Shown here: positions 50,096 through 59,184 of the stretch, one piece after another
How the letters are laid out: the number at the start of each line of letters is the position of its first letter
Position numbering within the stretch: position 1 is the stretch's first letter
Assembly: GCA_948537335.1 (NCBI GenBank)
Contig: CAOUJG010000005.1
Span: 6,164 to 70,163 of the forward strand
DNA from: an uncultured Eubacteriales bacterium
GTDB taxonomy: Bacteria > Bacillota > Clostridia > Oscillospirales > Acutalibacteraceae
Length of the DNA stretch: 64,000 bases
Direction: 5' to 3'
Translations under genes and position numbers: made by a program
The notes under the pieces: model-generated
Seen by the model: the letters and a program-made list of their open reading frames with translations, nothing else
Database searches by the model: none
Told to the model about the DNA's origin: nothing

Positions 50096-51382
50096 ATGAG
50101 CAGAAATTACAGCAGAGCGGCAAGGCCAAGGGGACAGCAAGAAAATAGACCTAGCTCAAGGGACGCAAGGGCGCGGACTAATAAATCGAAGAAGCATTTT
50201 GGCTTTAAGTTTAGCGGATTAGCGGCAGTCTCGAAGGGGCTAAATCCGGTAAAAAATAAGCTAAAGGTGTTCTCCATGCGGTCAGGGCTAGATATGCCGT
50301 TCTTTTTCATAAACATGGCAATACTCGTGGTTGGCCTTGTGATGATGTTTTCGGCCTCCTACCCCAACGCCTATTACTACAAAAATGGTGACAGTTACTA
50401 TTTTATAAGGAGCCAGCTGATTTGGGCGGTTATCGGGGTTGTCGCTATGATCGCGGTTTCTTATTTTGACTACCACCACTTCCACAAGTTCGCCGTCCCC
50501 ATATTGGGAATATCGTTCGTGCTGCTGGTTGTGGTGCTCTTCATGCCGATGGTAAACGGTGTCCACAGGTGGATCCCGCTCGGTCCAATCGGCTTTCAGG
50601 CATCAGAGATAACGAAATTCGCGATCGTGCTGTCATTTGCGCACTTCATCTCGGTAAACTTCAAAAAAATGGACACGTTCAAATATGGAATCCTGCCATA
50701 CGGCATAATACTGGCGTTCACGGCATTTTTGCTGTACCTGGAGCCCCACATTTCGTGCCTGATCATCGTGGTGCTGCTGGCCGGCGGTATGCTCTATATC
50801 GGTGGAGTAAAATTGCGATGGTTTGGGCTGGTCTTAGCAATAGCGTTGGCGGCTGTTGGCTATGTAGTGCTGTTTACAGATAAACTAGGCTATGCAAATG
50901 GCCGTGTGCAGGGATGGCTGGATCCATTCACAAGCAACCCAAACGTAGATACGTGGCAGACAAAGCAGGGGCTCTATGCGATAGGGTCCGGAGGCCTGTG
51001 GGGACTGGGATTAGGGCAGTCGCGGCAAAAGTACCTCTACATTCCGGAGCCGCAGAACGACTTCATTTTTTCGGTAGTCTGCGAAGAGCTGGGATTTATC
51101 GGGGCATTGATAATCCTAATCCTGTTTGCAATGCTGATTTGGCGGGGAATCATGATATCGATGCGAGCCAAAGACAAATTTGGCACATTGCTAGGCATCG
51201 GACTCACGGCGCAGGTCGGCCTGCAGGTGATCTTGAACATCTTCGTCGTAACAAACACGATTCCAAACACAGGTATAAGCCTTCCATTCTTCAGCTATGG
51301 CGGCACGTCGCTGGTCATGCTGCTCGTGCAAATGGGCATAGTTTTGTCGATATCCAGAACGTCGAAAATAGAAAAAACTTGA
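50096..51382 (+). CDS. ftsW: SEDS-family lipid II polymerase FtsW/SpoVE
   Basis: This 428-residue SEDS glycosyltransferase for septal or cortex peptidoglycan has a long basic cytoplasmic N terminus (about 60 residues) before the first span. Diagnostic stretches are FSASYPNAYYY, HRWIPLGPIGFQASEITKF, QSRQKYLYIPEPQNDFIFS and PFFSYGGTSLVM. It lies between mraY and murG as in most Bacillota. It may be SpoVE, FtsW or serve as both, since only one is present. It overlaps the murG start. Confidence 0.93.
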   Translation: MSRNYSRAARPRGQQENRPSSRDARARTNKSKKHFGFKFSGLAAVSKGLNPVKNKLKVFSMRSGLDMPFFFINMAILVVGLVMMFSASYPNAYYYKNGDSYYFIRSQLIWAVIGVVAMIAVSYFDYHHFHKFAVPILGISFVLLVVVLFMPMVNGVHRWIPLGPIGFQASEITKFAIVLSFAHFISVNFKKMDTFKYGILPYGIILAFTAFLLYLEPHISCLIIVVLLAGGMLYIGGVKLRWFGLVLAIALAAVGYVVLFTDKLGYANGRVQGWLDPFTSNPNVDTWQTKQGLYAIGSGGLWGLGLGQSRQKYLYIPEPQNDFIFSVVCEELGFIGALIILILFAMLIWRGIMISMRAKDKFGTLLGIGLTAQVGLQVILNIFVVTNTIPNTGISLPFFSYGGTSLVMLLVQMGIVLSISRTSKIEKT

Positions 51383-52515
51383 TGAAAGTGGCGAGCACGA
51401 TGAGAATAATCTTTGCGGGCGGCGGTACGGCGGGGCACATAAACCCGGCTCTGGCCGTGGCGGAGTATGTAAAAGAAGTCCGACCAGACGCGCAGATGTT
51501 GTATGTTGGCGCGGTTGGCGGGATGGAAGAAAAGCTGGTGAAGCAGGCCGGACTAGACTTTAGAGGCATAAAAATTTCCGGATTCAGCCGAAAGCTTAAT
51601 CTGGCGGGCTTAAAAAAGAATATAATAACGCTAAAGCGGGTTGTAACTGCAAGTTTGGAGTCAAAAAAGATAATCGAGCAGTTTAGGCCGGACATCTGTG
51701 TGGGTACAGGAGGCTACGTGAGCGGGCCAATCTTGCGAAAGGCCGCGCAGATGGGCGTGCCGATAATAATCCACGAGCAAAACGCGTTTCCAGGCATCAC
51801 AACGAAGATGCTGGCACACAAAGCAGAGTGCGTGATGCTTGCGGTGGGGGAGGCGCGAAAATTTTTTGACAAAAGGTGCAAAATAGCGGTAACGGGGAAC
51901 CCCATAAGGAAGGAAATTGCCCAAATGACGCAGCAAGAAGCTCGCGCAAAGCTGAAGTTAGACAATCGGCCGGTGGTGCTGTCTTTTGGAGGTAGCTTGG
52001 GCGCCAGAAAAATTAATGAGGCCGTGGTCGACTTGATCGCAGATACGGCAAGAACGGACAAATTCCAGCATATTCACGCTTTCGGGCAGTACGGGCAGTG
52101 GTTCTTGCCAGAGCTAGAGAAAAAAGGCGTCAAAATCTCGGCGCACCCGAATTTGGACATACGAGAGTACATCAGCAACATGCCAACATGCCTGGCCGCG
52201 GCCGATTTGGTCATCTGCCGGGCGGGAGCCATCACTCTGAGTGAGATTCAGGCGCAGGGCAAGGCTTCGATTTTGATTCCTTCACCAAACGTCGCAGAGA
52301 ATCACCAGTACCACAATGCAATGGCGCTTGTGAACAACCGCGCGGCGAGCATCCTAGAAGAGCGGGATTTAACCGGCCAATTGCTCATAAAAAAGGTGAA
52401 TGAACTATTGTCGCACCCCGAAACTATGCGAGAATTTCAGCAAAACGCGAAAAAAATGGCCATATATGACGCAAATCAGCGGATTTATTCTATAATAGAA
52501 AAAATAGTCGGATAG
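51382..52515 (+). CDS. murG: UDP-GlcNAc:lipid I GlcNAc transferase
   Basis: MurG converts lipid I to lipid II on the inner membrane face. The N-terminal FAGGGTAGHINPALAVAEY, VGTGGYVSGP, IHEQNAFPG, SFGGSLGARKIN and the C-terminal RAGAITLSEI are family marks. ATG 51382 overlaps the ftsW stop (TGATG), implying translational coupling; ATG 51400 is an alternative. The longer open frame from 50914 is a shadow of ftsW. Confidence 0.96.
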   Translation: MKVASTMRIIFAGGGTAGHINPALAVAEYVKEVRPDAQMLYVGAVGGMEEKLVKQAGLDFRGIKISGFSRKLNLAGLKKNIITLKRVVTASLESKKIIEQFRPDICVGTGGYVSGPILRKAAQMGVPIIIHEQNAFPGITTKMLAHKAECVMLAVGEARKFFDKRCKIAVTGNPIRKEIAQMTQQEARAKLKLDNRPVVLSFGGSLGARKINEAVVDLIADTARTDKFQHIHAFGQYGQWFLPELEKKGVKISAHPNLDIREYISNMPTCLAAADLVICRAGAITLSEIQAQGKASILIPSPNVAENHQYHNAMALVNNRAASILEERDLTGQLLIKKVNELLSHPETMREFQQNAKKMAIYDANQRIYSIIEKIVG

Positions 52516-52617
52516 CGGCTAAAGCGCGGCAAAATCGGATTCACCAAAACATCCCCGAGGGCATAGTATGAAATCAGTGAAACGCGGATAAAATACGTGC
52601 CGGACGGGGTGGTCGGA

Positions 52618-53877
52618 GTGGAGAGACTAGTAGTAGAACACGCAGAGCGGTTGTCGGGCGAGGTGGCGGTCCAGGGGTCCAAAAACAGCGCCCTACCGAT
52701 ATTGACGGCAACGCTCCTTTGCAATGGCATTTGCACCATTGAGAACTGTCCGGATTTGTCGGACGTGGACGTCACGCTGGAGATTTTAAAAGGCCTGGGA
52801 GCAAAAGTCTTAAAAGAAAAAAATAGCGTAATCGTAGATTCAACCGAGGTTTGCGGCTTTAAAATCTCGAAGGAAATGATGAAAAAAATAAGATCATCGA
52901 TACTTTTTTTGGGCGCGCTGTCAGCAAGAATGGGTCGGGCGGAACTGTGTGTTCCAGGCGGATGCAAACTGGGCCCACGGCCGATAGATTGGCACCTGGC
53001 GGCGCTTTCGCATATGGGGCTAAAAATTGAAAACCAAGACAAAATGCTGTTTTGCGAGCTAGAGGACAGATTCAAAGGCGCAGAGATAACCCTGCCGCTT
53101 CCAAGCGTGGGGGCAACGGAGAATATCATCTTAGCGGCGGTTTTGGCAAAGGGCACAACGATAATCCGCAACGCCGCGCGAGAGCCAGAAATTTGCGATT
53201 TGTGCGATTTTTTGATAAAATGTGGAGCAAGGATAGAAGGAGCCGGCCAGAGCGAGGTTAGGATAGTGGGCGTTGAGAGATTGTCCGGTACGGAGCATAG
53301 GGTCATCCCTGACAGAATCGTAGCGGTGACCTTTTTGGCAGCAGCGGCGGCCGTGGGCGGAGACGTAACGGTGCAAAGCGTAGCTCCAGCACATATGCAG
53401 AGCATGTTGGATGTCTTTAAGAAGATCGGGTGCGATGTGAATGTGGCCGCAAAATCTGTGAAGATCTTGGCAAAAGACAAAAAATTGGCGCCGATTAGGG
53501 AAATTGTGACGAAGCCTTACCCCGGATTCCCAACAGATGCGCAGGCTTTGTTTATGGTTTTGGCTTCTATTTCCGATGGCAGCTGCATGTTTGTCGAGAA
53601 TATCTTCAAAAACCGTTATAAACACGCAGAAGAGCTCGTAAAGATGGGCGCAGACATTAAGGTGATGGACAAAATAGCGGTGGTAAAGGGCGTGGATGAG
53701 CTGTGTGGAGAAGAAACCCTAGAGGCGAAGGACTTGAGAGGGGCAGCAGCTTTGGTGATTGCCGCAATGGCCGCGGACGGAAGGACTACTATAACCGGGG
53801 TGGAGCATCTGGACAGAGGTTATGAGGACTTTGAGCAAAACCTGCGGCGCTTGGGAGCGAATATAAAGAGGATCTAA
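52618..53877 (+). CDS. murA: UDP-N-acetylglucosamine 1-carboxyvinyltransferase
   Basis: MurA adds enolpyruvate to UDP-GlcNAc, the first committed step of peptidoglycan synthesis and the fosfomycin target. KNSALPILTATLL carries the substrate Lys/Asn, GGCKLGPRPIDWHL has the catalytic Cys (about 116), so fosfomycin sensitivity is expected at this site, and PGFPTDAQALFM is typical. GTG 52618 gives MERLVVEHAERLSGEV, the normal family start, with GGGG 8 nt upstream; GTG 52597 is less likely. At 419 aa the length is normal. Confidence 0.95.
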   Translation: MERLVVEHAERLSGEVAVQGSKNSALPILTATLLCNGICTIENCPDLSDVDVTLEILKGLGAKVLKEKNSVIVDSTEVCGFKISKEMMKKIRSSILFLGALSARMGRAELCVPGGCKLGPRPIDWHLAALSHMGLKIENQDKMLFCELEDRFKGAEITLPLPSVGATENIILAAVLAKGTTIIRNAAREPEICDLCDFLIKCGARIEGAGQSEVRIVGVERLSGTEHRVIPDRIVAVTFLAAAAAVGGDVTVQSVAPAHMQSMLDVFKKIGCDVNVAAKSVKILAKDKKLAPIREIVTKPYPGFPTDAQALFMVLASISDGSCMFVENIFKNRYKHAEELVKMGADIKVMDKIAVVKGVDELCGEETLEAKDLRGAAALVIAAMAADGRTTITGVEHLDRGYEDFEQNLRRLGANIKRI

Positions 53878-53883
53878 GATTTT

Positions 53884-54684
53884 ATGAAGAAGTTTAAACA
53901 GAAAAAAAGACCGGCAAAGGTCAAAAATGCGAACTTGGCGATTAACTATAAAATAAGGTCACGGCTGATTTATTGCGCGATATTTTGCGCGATTTCTGCT
54001 GTGTGCTTGTTTTTTTCTTCGATGATTCTTTTTCGGACGAAGTACATAGACGTCAACACCAATGACATTGACGCGGCCGCAAGGGGCGCGGTTTACGAAA
54101 ATTTGGGGATAAATCGAGGCGACAATCTTCTTCTAATAGACGAAAACGCAGTTAGCAAGAGGCTTGAGGACGCGATTGTGGACGTGGATTGCGTAGAGAT
54201 CGAAAAAAAGTTTCCGGACGCCATTTTCATAAACGTGAAGAGGGCAAACAAAGCGTTTGACATAGAGTCTGCTGGCGGGGAGTACATTGCAGTAAGCAGC
54301 AAGGGCAAGGTTTTAGCGGTCTCGGATGCCCACGAAGAGGGACTGATTCTTTTAAAGGGGACGGAGCCGGAGTCCTTTGAGGTTGGCAGAAAGGTTACAT
54401 ATAAGGATAAGTCGGTGGAGAAGAAGATATCGGAGTTTATTGAAATGATGAACGCGAATAATCTTGAAAAAACGACGGAAATAGACTTTAATAATGGGCA
54501 TTTGTTCTTTGCCACTTACGACGGCCGGGTGAGGATAAACTTTGGATTTTACGAGAATATGGACTATAAAATAAAGACGGCGGCCGAGATCATAAATACG
54601 AAGCTGGGCGCGGCAGAAAGCGGAACGCTGGATCTTGCGGAAGTTTTTGAAGAAAACCGGTCGTATTTTACACCAAACTATTAA
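53884..54684 (+). CDS. divIB: Cell division protein DivIB (FtsQ-like)
   Basis: DivIB is a bitopic divisome protein. A basic cytoplasmic tail, one span (LIYCAIFCAISAVCLFFSSM) and an external POTRA-type domain (AVYENLGINRGDNLLLID, then VDCVEIEKKFPDAIFINV) are visible. The remaining part is an FtsQ-like beta domain ending near LAEVFEENRSY. It begins 6 nt after murA, as in many clostridial dcw clusters. Confidence 0.88.
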   Translation: MKKFKQKKRPAKVKNANLAINYKIRSRLIYCAIFCAISAVCLFFSSMILFRTKYIDVNTNDIDAAARGAVYENLGINRGDNLLLIDENAVSKRLEDAIVDVDCVEIEKKFPDAIFINVKRANKAFDIESAGGEYIAVSSKGKVLAVSDAHEEGLILLKGTEPESFEVGRKVTYKDKSVEKKISEFIEMMNANNLEKTTEIDFNNGHLFFATYDGRVRINFGFYENMDYKIKTAAEIINTKLGAAESGTLDLAEVFEENRSYFTPNY

Positions 54685-54687
54685 TTT

Positions 54688-54717
54688 TTGCCCTTTATTT
54701 TCTAAATGTGATATAAT
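54688..54717 (+). promoter_or_regulatory. Possible upstream ftsZ promoter
   Basis: TTGCCC (54688-54693), an 18-bp spacer and TATAAT (54712-54717), directly after divIB. Confidence 0.45.
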
Positions 54718-54829
54718 TTTCGCAACTATAATTTGGCTTGCAGATAGTGAAAACCCGCCAAATCGATGGTGAGAATGTATACAAAATTCATTTTTTGTGC
54801 TAAAAAAGAAATAAATTTTATTAAATATC

Positions 54830-54858
54830 TTGAAATTTTTATAGTAATGTGTTAAATT
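54830..54858 (+). promoter_or_regulatory. Second ftsZ promoter
   Basis: TTGAAA (54830-54835), a 17-bp spacer and TAAATT (54853-54858), about 60 nt before ftsZ. The rest of the 54685-54921 gap shows nothing else. Confidence 0.5.
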
Positions 54859-54921
54859 AAAAAATGAGATGGTTTGTAGGTTTTTATATGGAAGATATTT
54901 GTAAAACAGGAGGTACATTAA

Positions 54922-56106
54922 ATGCCATTTGAGTTGGAAAATAATTTGGATAATATAGTTCAGATCAAGGTTATAGGAGTAGGTGGTGGCGGCGGCAATG
55001 CTCTCGATAGAATGGTGGCTTCGGGGCTTAAGTGCGTTGATTTTGTTACTGTTAACACGGACAAGCAGGCCCTGCAGCGCTCGAAGGCCGGCACTAAGAT
55101 TCAAATAGGAGAAAAAATTACAAACGGAAAAGGCGCAGGTTCTAAGCCGGAAATTGGCCAAAAATCGGCAGAAGAAAGCCGTGAGGAAATCGCCCAAGCC
55201 ATAAAAGGAACAGACATGGTTTTCATCACAGCCGGAATGGGCGGCGGAACGGGAACGGGCGCAGCTCCAGTTGTTGCTAAAATCGCTAGAGAAATGGGCA
55301 TTTTGACTATTGGAATCGTGACGAAGCCGTTTGCGTTTGAGGGTAAGCGAAGAATGGAGCAGGCCGAAAACGGGATCGCTAACCTTAGAGAACACGTGGA
55401 TTCTTTGGTGATAATCCCGAACGAACGGCTAAAATATGCCAGCGAACAGAGGATAACGCTGCTTAATGCCTTTTCTGTCGCGGATGATGTTTTGCGCCAA
55501 GGCGTGCAGAGCATTTCGGACTTAATCTTGTTGCCGGGACTTGTTAACTTGGACTTTGCAGACGTAACTGCCGTTATGAAGGACGCCGGGTACGCACACA
55601 TGGGCGTTGGAAGGGCTTCTGGCAAGGACAAAGCCGAAGCGGCGGCCAATATGGCGATCTCGAGCCCGCTTTTGGAGACGGCAATAAACGGCGCAAAGGG
55701 CGTCATAATAAACATCACTTCTTCGCCGGACATTGGCTTGGATGAGATTGAAACGGCTTCTACGATGATTGCAGAGCAGGCCGACCAAGAGGCAAACATC
55801 ATATGGGGTGCGGCTTTTGACGAAAACATGGAAGACGAAATGAGTGTCACTGTGATTGCTACGGGATTTTCTGACGTATCAAGTCCAAAGTCTGACCCAA
55901 AGTTAGCCTATGCAGGCAAATTTGTTAATAATAAAAATGAAAAACATCCGATTACCGCGGGGGCAAGCAGTAACTCAGAGAGCAAAACTAGCGATGATTC
56001 GGATAAGTACCTAAAAGAGACCAGGCCCGGCCAAGCTGTGAGCTTTGAGGAAGAAGACGACACCTTTTACGATATAATGTCAATCTTTAACCGCAAGCAA
56101 AATTAA
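54922..56106 (+). CDS. ftsZ: Cell division protein FtsZ
   Basis: FtsZ is the tubulin-like GTPase of the Z ring. VIGVGGGGGNALDRMV, FVTVNTDKQAL, GMGGGTGTGAAPVVAKIA (the tubulin signature) and the T7-loop NLDFADVTAVM are intact. A variable linker leads to the C-terminal peptide ending DIMSIFNRK, used for membrane-tether contacts. At 394 aa the length is normal. AGGAGG precedes the ATG. Confidence 0.98.
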   Translation: MPFELENNLDNIVQIKVIGVGGGGGNALDRMVASGLKCVDFVTVNTDKQALQRSKAGTKIQIGEKITNGKGAGSKPEIGQKSAEESREEIAQAIKGTDMVFITAGMGGGTGTGAAPVVAKIAREMGILTIGIVTKPFAFEGKRRMEQAENGIANLREHVDSLVIIPNERLKYASEQRITLLNAFSVADDVLRQGVQSISDLILLPGLVNLDFADVTAVMKDAGYAHMGVGRASGKDKAEAAANMAISSPLLETAINGAKGVIINITSSPDIGLDEIETASTMIAEQADQEANIIWGAAFDENMEDEMSVTVIATGFSDVSSPKSDPKLAYAGKFVNNKNEKHPITAGASSNSESKTSDDSDKYLKETRPGQAVSFEEEDDTFYDIMSIFNRKQN

Positions 56107-56145
56107 AGCTGTGGCGGCACATTGGCGCATGGCACAAAAAATAAA

Positions 56146-56175
56146 CCCGCACTAAATCTAAGTGCGGGCTTTTCG
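56146..56175. terminator. Bidirectional terminator between ftsZ and spoVS
   Basis: CCCGCACT and AGTGCGGG form a perfect 8-bp stem with CTTTTCGTTT on the + side and TTTATTTTTTG in the other direction. Confidence 0.85.
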
Positions 56176-56195
56176 TTTGCTGCTTACGATATTGC

Positions 56196-56456
56196 TTACT
56201 TCGTTTCTACCACGAGTTTAACGGCTGTGCGGTCCTCGCCATCGATGGTAACGTTCACGAATGCCGGGATGCAAATCAGCTCGACCCCGGTGGGTGCCAG
56301 ATACCCTCGCGCAATGGCGATGGCTTTGATGGCCTGATTAACCGCGCTGGCTCCAACTGCCTGAATTTCTACAGAATTATGTTCACGTATAACGCCAGCA
56401 ATCGCGCCAGCAACGGAATTTGGAGCCGACTTTGACGAAACTTTTAGAATTTCCAT
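56196..56456 (-). CDS. spoVS: Stage V sporulation protein S
   Basis: SpoVS is an 86-residue Alba-like nucleic-acid-binding protein needed at several sporulation stages in Bacillus. The sequence MEILKVSSKSAPNSVAGAIA, GASAVNQAIKAIAIARGYL and TAVKLVVETK is highly conserved. It follows ymdB, the same order as Bacillus. A TATAAT lies upstream near 56490; a sigma-H type promoter was not identified. The 56457-56668 gap is AT-rich and otherwise empty. Confidence 0.97.
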   Translation of the reverse strand: MEILKVSSKSAPNSVAGAIAGVIREHNSVEIQAVGASAVNQAIKAIAIARGYLAPTGVELICIPAFVNVTIDGEDRTAVKLVVETK

Positions 56457-56668
56457 ATTAAATCCTCCATTTTTAGTATTATATTACGTCTTCAATAATA
56501 TAATATATGCAATTTTTATATTTTGCAATAGATTTTTGAATAAAATTTATGTTATTTTTCATTTTCGTTAAATCCTATCGAAAGACAAGGTAATTTTTTA
56601 TTATTTGCCAAGGGAGCAAAAATAAACAACAATTTATCACAAATATTTTGTGCGAAATTTGCATAAAA

Positions 56669-57445
56669 TTATCCAGTAATTGTCAGACGATTTACACTTT
56701 GCGTTTTTTTGGTAGACTCATCAATGTCAAAAATTATACAATCCACCTTACATTTTCCAGTTGCGTTTTCAAACCGAACGGGCATCTTTGTCTTAATCTT
56801 CCTAATCACCAGGTCAACCCGCACGCCAAGGGCAGAGTCAATCACGCCAGCCATGCCAACGTCAGTAATATAGCCGGTTCCGCGCGGAAGAATGCATTCG
56901 TCGGCGGTGGGAACGTGAGTGTGCGTGCCAAAAAGGGCAGAGATCCGGCCGTCAAGATAAAACCCTAAAGCTCGCTTTTCGGAAGTCGCTTCGGCATGGA
57001 AGTCCACAATGACAATGGCGTCGCTACCGGCATTTGCAAGGATCCGATCGGCGGTTTTAAAGGGACAATCGAGGTTCTCCATAAATATTGTGCCCATAAG
57101 ATTGATGACAACCAACTTGTTTTTGTTGACGTCCAGGGTGCAAACGCCGCTGCCGGGGGTGCTTCTGGAGGGGTAGTTAGCTGGCCGAATCAGGCGAGGC
57201 TCGTTGCCAAAGGTTTTAAAGATCTCGCGACGTCTAAAAGAGTGATTCCCCGCCGTAATGACGTCCACGCCGCTTTTAAAAAGATAATCGGCAGAAAATG
57301 GGGTAATCCCGTTCCCGTCGGCCGAATTTTCTCCATTCGCAATAACCAAATCTATTCCATGGGCTTTCCTCAAGCCGGCGAGCTGTTCCCGCAAAAAATT
57401 ACAACCGATGCTGCCCACAACATCGCCAATAGCAAGCACTTTCAT
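56669..57445 (-). CDS. ymdB: YmdB-type metallophosphoesterase
   Basis: YmdB is a cyclic-nucleotide-phosphodiesterase-like enzyme that affects late adaptive responses in Bacillus. The 258-residue calcineurin-fold protein has VLAIGDVVGSIG, VIANGENSADGNGI, ITAGNHSFRRREI and LFGTHTHVPTADE, which supply the two-metal ligands. GNHSF replaces the common GNHVW. Its usual neighbours in Bacillus are rny and spoVS; here rny is absent and dpaB lies upstream. Confidence 0.93.
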   Translation of the reverse strand: MKVLAIGDVVGSIGCNFLREQLAGLRKAHGIDLVIANGENSADGNGITPFSADYLFKSGVDVITAGNHSFRRREIFKTFGNEPRLIRPANYPSRSTPGSGVCTLDVNKNKLVVINLMGTIFMENLDCPFKTADRILANAGSDAIVIVDFHAEATSEKRALGFYLDGRISALFGTHTHVPTADECILPRGTGYITDVGMAGVIDSALGVRVDLVIRKIKTKMPVRFENATGKCKVDCIIFDIDESTKKTQSVNRLTITG

Positions 57446-57477
57446 TACAATCAGCCCTTTTCAATGCATTATTTAAA

Positions 57478-57486
57478 ATTATACCA
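57478..57486 (-). promoter_or_regulatory. Extended -10 promoter of ymdB
   Basis: Reading leftward, TGGTATAAT is a TGn-extended -10 element, 33 nt before the ymdB ATG, suggesting expression separate from dpaAB. No clear -35 is visible. Confidence 0.45.
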
Positions 57487-57532
57487 TAAAGTCACCAAAA
57501 AAGCGACGCGCAGTGGTGTTAAAAAAGGTAAG

Positions 57533-58105
57533 CTATCTAAAAAGTGGCTGAATTTGGTACCCCATAAATGCCGACTCCATCGCTGGAACGATAAGATCAA
57601 AGTGCGCGACCAAGGAGGCCGGCTTTTTGATGGGATCATCTTGGGACATGGGCACAAAATAAAAATTTTTTCTGCTAAGCATCGCACCAAGATTTTGAGC
57701 GCATCCGGCAAGTCCGTCGTTTGTGGCAAGCGCGATAAGAACGGGACGCTGGCCTCGCAGATGAGATTTTACGGCCATCGTTACAGATGTGTCTATTGTA
57801 GAATTTGTGAGCTTACTTAGAGTATTCCCGGTGCACGGCGCAATAATCATGATGTCCGTTAATTTTTTGGGCCCAATCGGCTCCGCCCGTTCTATAGTGT
57901 GGATTATTTCCTTTTGACAAATGCTCTCTATTTTTTTTCGAAAGTCCGCAGCCTTGCCAAATCTGGTGTCGGTGAAGTACGCGGTGTGAGACATAATGGG
58001 CAAAACGTCGTACCCCGAGTCTGCCAGCAGTTCCATTTGAGGGATAGCCCTTGAAAACGTGCAAAAAGAGCCGCACATAGCAAAGCCGACCTTTATATCG
58101 ATCAT
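57533..58105 (-). CDS. dpaB: Dipicolinate synthase subunit B
   Basis: With DpaA it makes dipicolinic acid, which loads the spore core with calcium for heat resistance. The 190-residue flavoprotein-like fold opens VGFAMCGSFCTFSRAI and includes MIIAPCTGNTLSKL and ALATNDGLAGCAQNLG, the known DpaB pattern. Its ATG overlaps the dpaA stop by 4 nt (ATGA). It is expected in the mother cell under sigma-K. Confidence 0.95.
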   Translation of the reverse strand: MIDIKVGFAMCGSFCTFSRAIPQMELLADSGYDVLPIMSHTAYFTDTRFGKAADFRKKIESICQKEIIHTIERAEPIGPKKLTDIMIIAPCTGNTLSKLTNSTIDTSVTMAVKSHLRGQRPVLIALATNDGLAGCAQNLGAMLSRKNFYFVPMSQDDPIKKPASLVAHFDLIVPAMESAFMGYQIQPLFR

Positions 58106-58983
58106 AATTGACCCTCCTCAATCATGTTGTATATCGTGTTTTTTATGATTTCTCCGGCCGCCCGCGGCGCAACCTTGCCGGGCAACGCCAAAGCCTGTAT
58201 CGCCTTGATTTTAAGCTTCCTAGCAGCGTCAAAGTCAACTCCACCGGGCAGAGAAGCTAAGTCGATTATAACTGCGTTTTTGGGGAGCCTAGCAAGAACA
58301 TCAGCGTCAAAAATCAAGCTTGGAATAGTGTTAAAAATAATGTCAAAGTCCACACTGCCGGAGCTTGCAGAAGCAAGACTTGCCGTCAGCACGGCCGAGT
58401 AGCCCAGCAAATTTATCCAAGCAATGTCTTTGGGCTTTCTAGCGCTAGCCGTAACCTTGGCACCGATCCCTTTCAACATTTTGCTCAAAACCTTGCCGAT
58501 CCGCCCAAACCCCGTAACCAGGCACCGGGAGCCATTAATAGTCCCGCTGTATTCTTGCATAGCGATTTGGATGGCCCCTTCTGCCGTAGGGATGGCGTTA
58601 TTCACGGCGAATTCTTCTCTTTTAGAATAATCATATAACTGCATGTTGCTAAAGATCGGGCTGGCGGCGATTAAGTCTTCGGCCCTTGCGCAGAATATTT
58701 TTTTGTCAAACATAGTTTTAGCGAATCCATCGTCAACCGCGATTTGTGTACGAGAGTGCGGTGCGTTTAAATAGCCATCCGAAGTAGTTGCAGGTACCGG
58801 CAGGATGATATAATCGCTCATTTTTACAGCGTCTTTTAAACTTGCCGTTGTGATGCCGCTTTTCAGGCCAGCATTTTCAAACCCAACAGCGCAAACATTA
58901 TAGCCGTCCGACAAAATACTTTCAGCCATCGCCACCTGGCGCTTGTCGCCACCAATTATTGCAAAAGTATCTATGCCACTCAT
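58102..58983 (-). CDS. dpaA: Dipicolinate synthase subunit A
   Basis: This is the NAD(P)-dependent subunit of dipicolinate synthase. The 293-residue protein starts with a Rossmann-like IIGGDKRQVAMAESILSDG. The second dinucleotide fold is LVTGFGRIGKVLSKMLKGIG. The C terminus reads IQALALPGKVAPRAAGEIIK, highly conserved in SpoVFA. GGAGG lies before the ATG. It is first in dpaA-dpaB. Confidence 0.95.
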   Translation of the reverse strand: MSGIDTFAIIGGDKRQVAMAESILSDGYNVCAVGFENAGLKSGITTASLKDAVKMSDYIILPVPATTSDGYLNAPHSRTQIAVDDGFAKTMFDKKIFCARAEDLIAASPIFSNMQLYDYSKREEFAVNNAIPTAEGAIQIAMQEYSGTINGSRCLVTGFGRIGKVLSKMLKGIGAKVTASARKPKDIAWINLLGYSAVLTASLASASSGSVDFDIIFNTIPSLIFDADVLARLPKNAVIIDLASLPGGVDFDAARKLKIKAIQALALPGKVAPRAAGEIIKNTIYNMIEEGQL

Positions 58984-59008
58984 ATTGCCTTACCTCCATC
59001 ATTCACAA

Positions 59009-59017
59009 CATAATATG
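59009..59017 (-). promoter_or_regulatory. Sigma-K-like -10 element of dpaAB
   Basis: Reading leftward, CATATTATG fits the sigma-K -10 pattern CATAnnnTR, 26 nt before the dpaA start. An AC dinucleotide sits near the expected -35. The pattern is short and degenerate; dpaAB is a known sigma-K target in Bacillus. Confidence 0.35.
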
Positions 59018-59184
59018 GCCGCGGGGTGAGGCGTGTTACAACAACAGGCAAAACGAGGGTATCACATTTTATGGGCATATAATCAAAAAAGTAAAAAACT
59101 ATTTATTTCTGGGCAAAATCGCAATATAATAGTACTATGGAGCGTGAAAGCTGGTTTTAATTTGACAAAAGGTGTGAATTTGGG

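Noticed and set aside
50914..51381. N-terminal extension of MurG
   Set aside because: It is a shadow of ftsW; MurG starts at the coupled TGATG.
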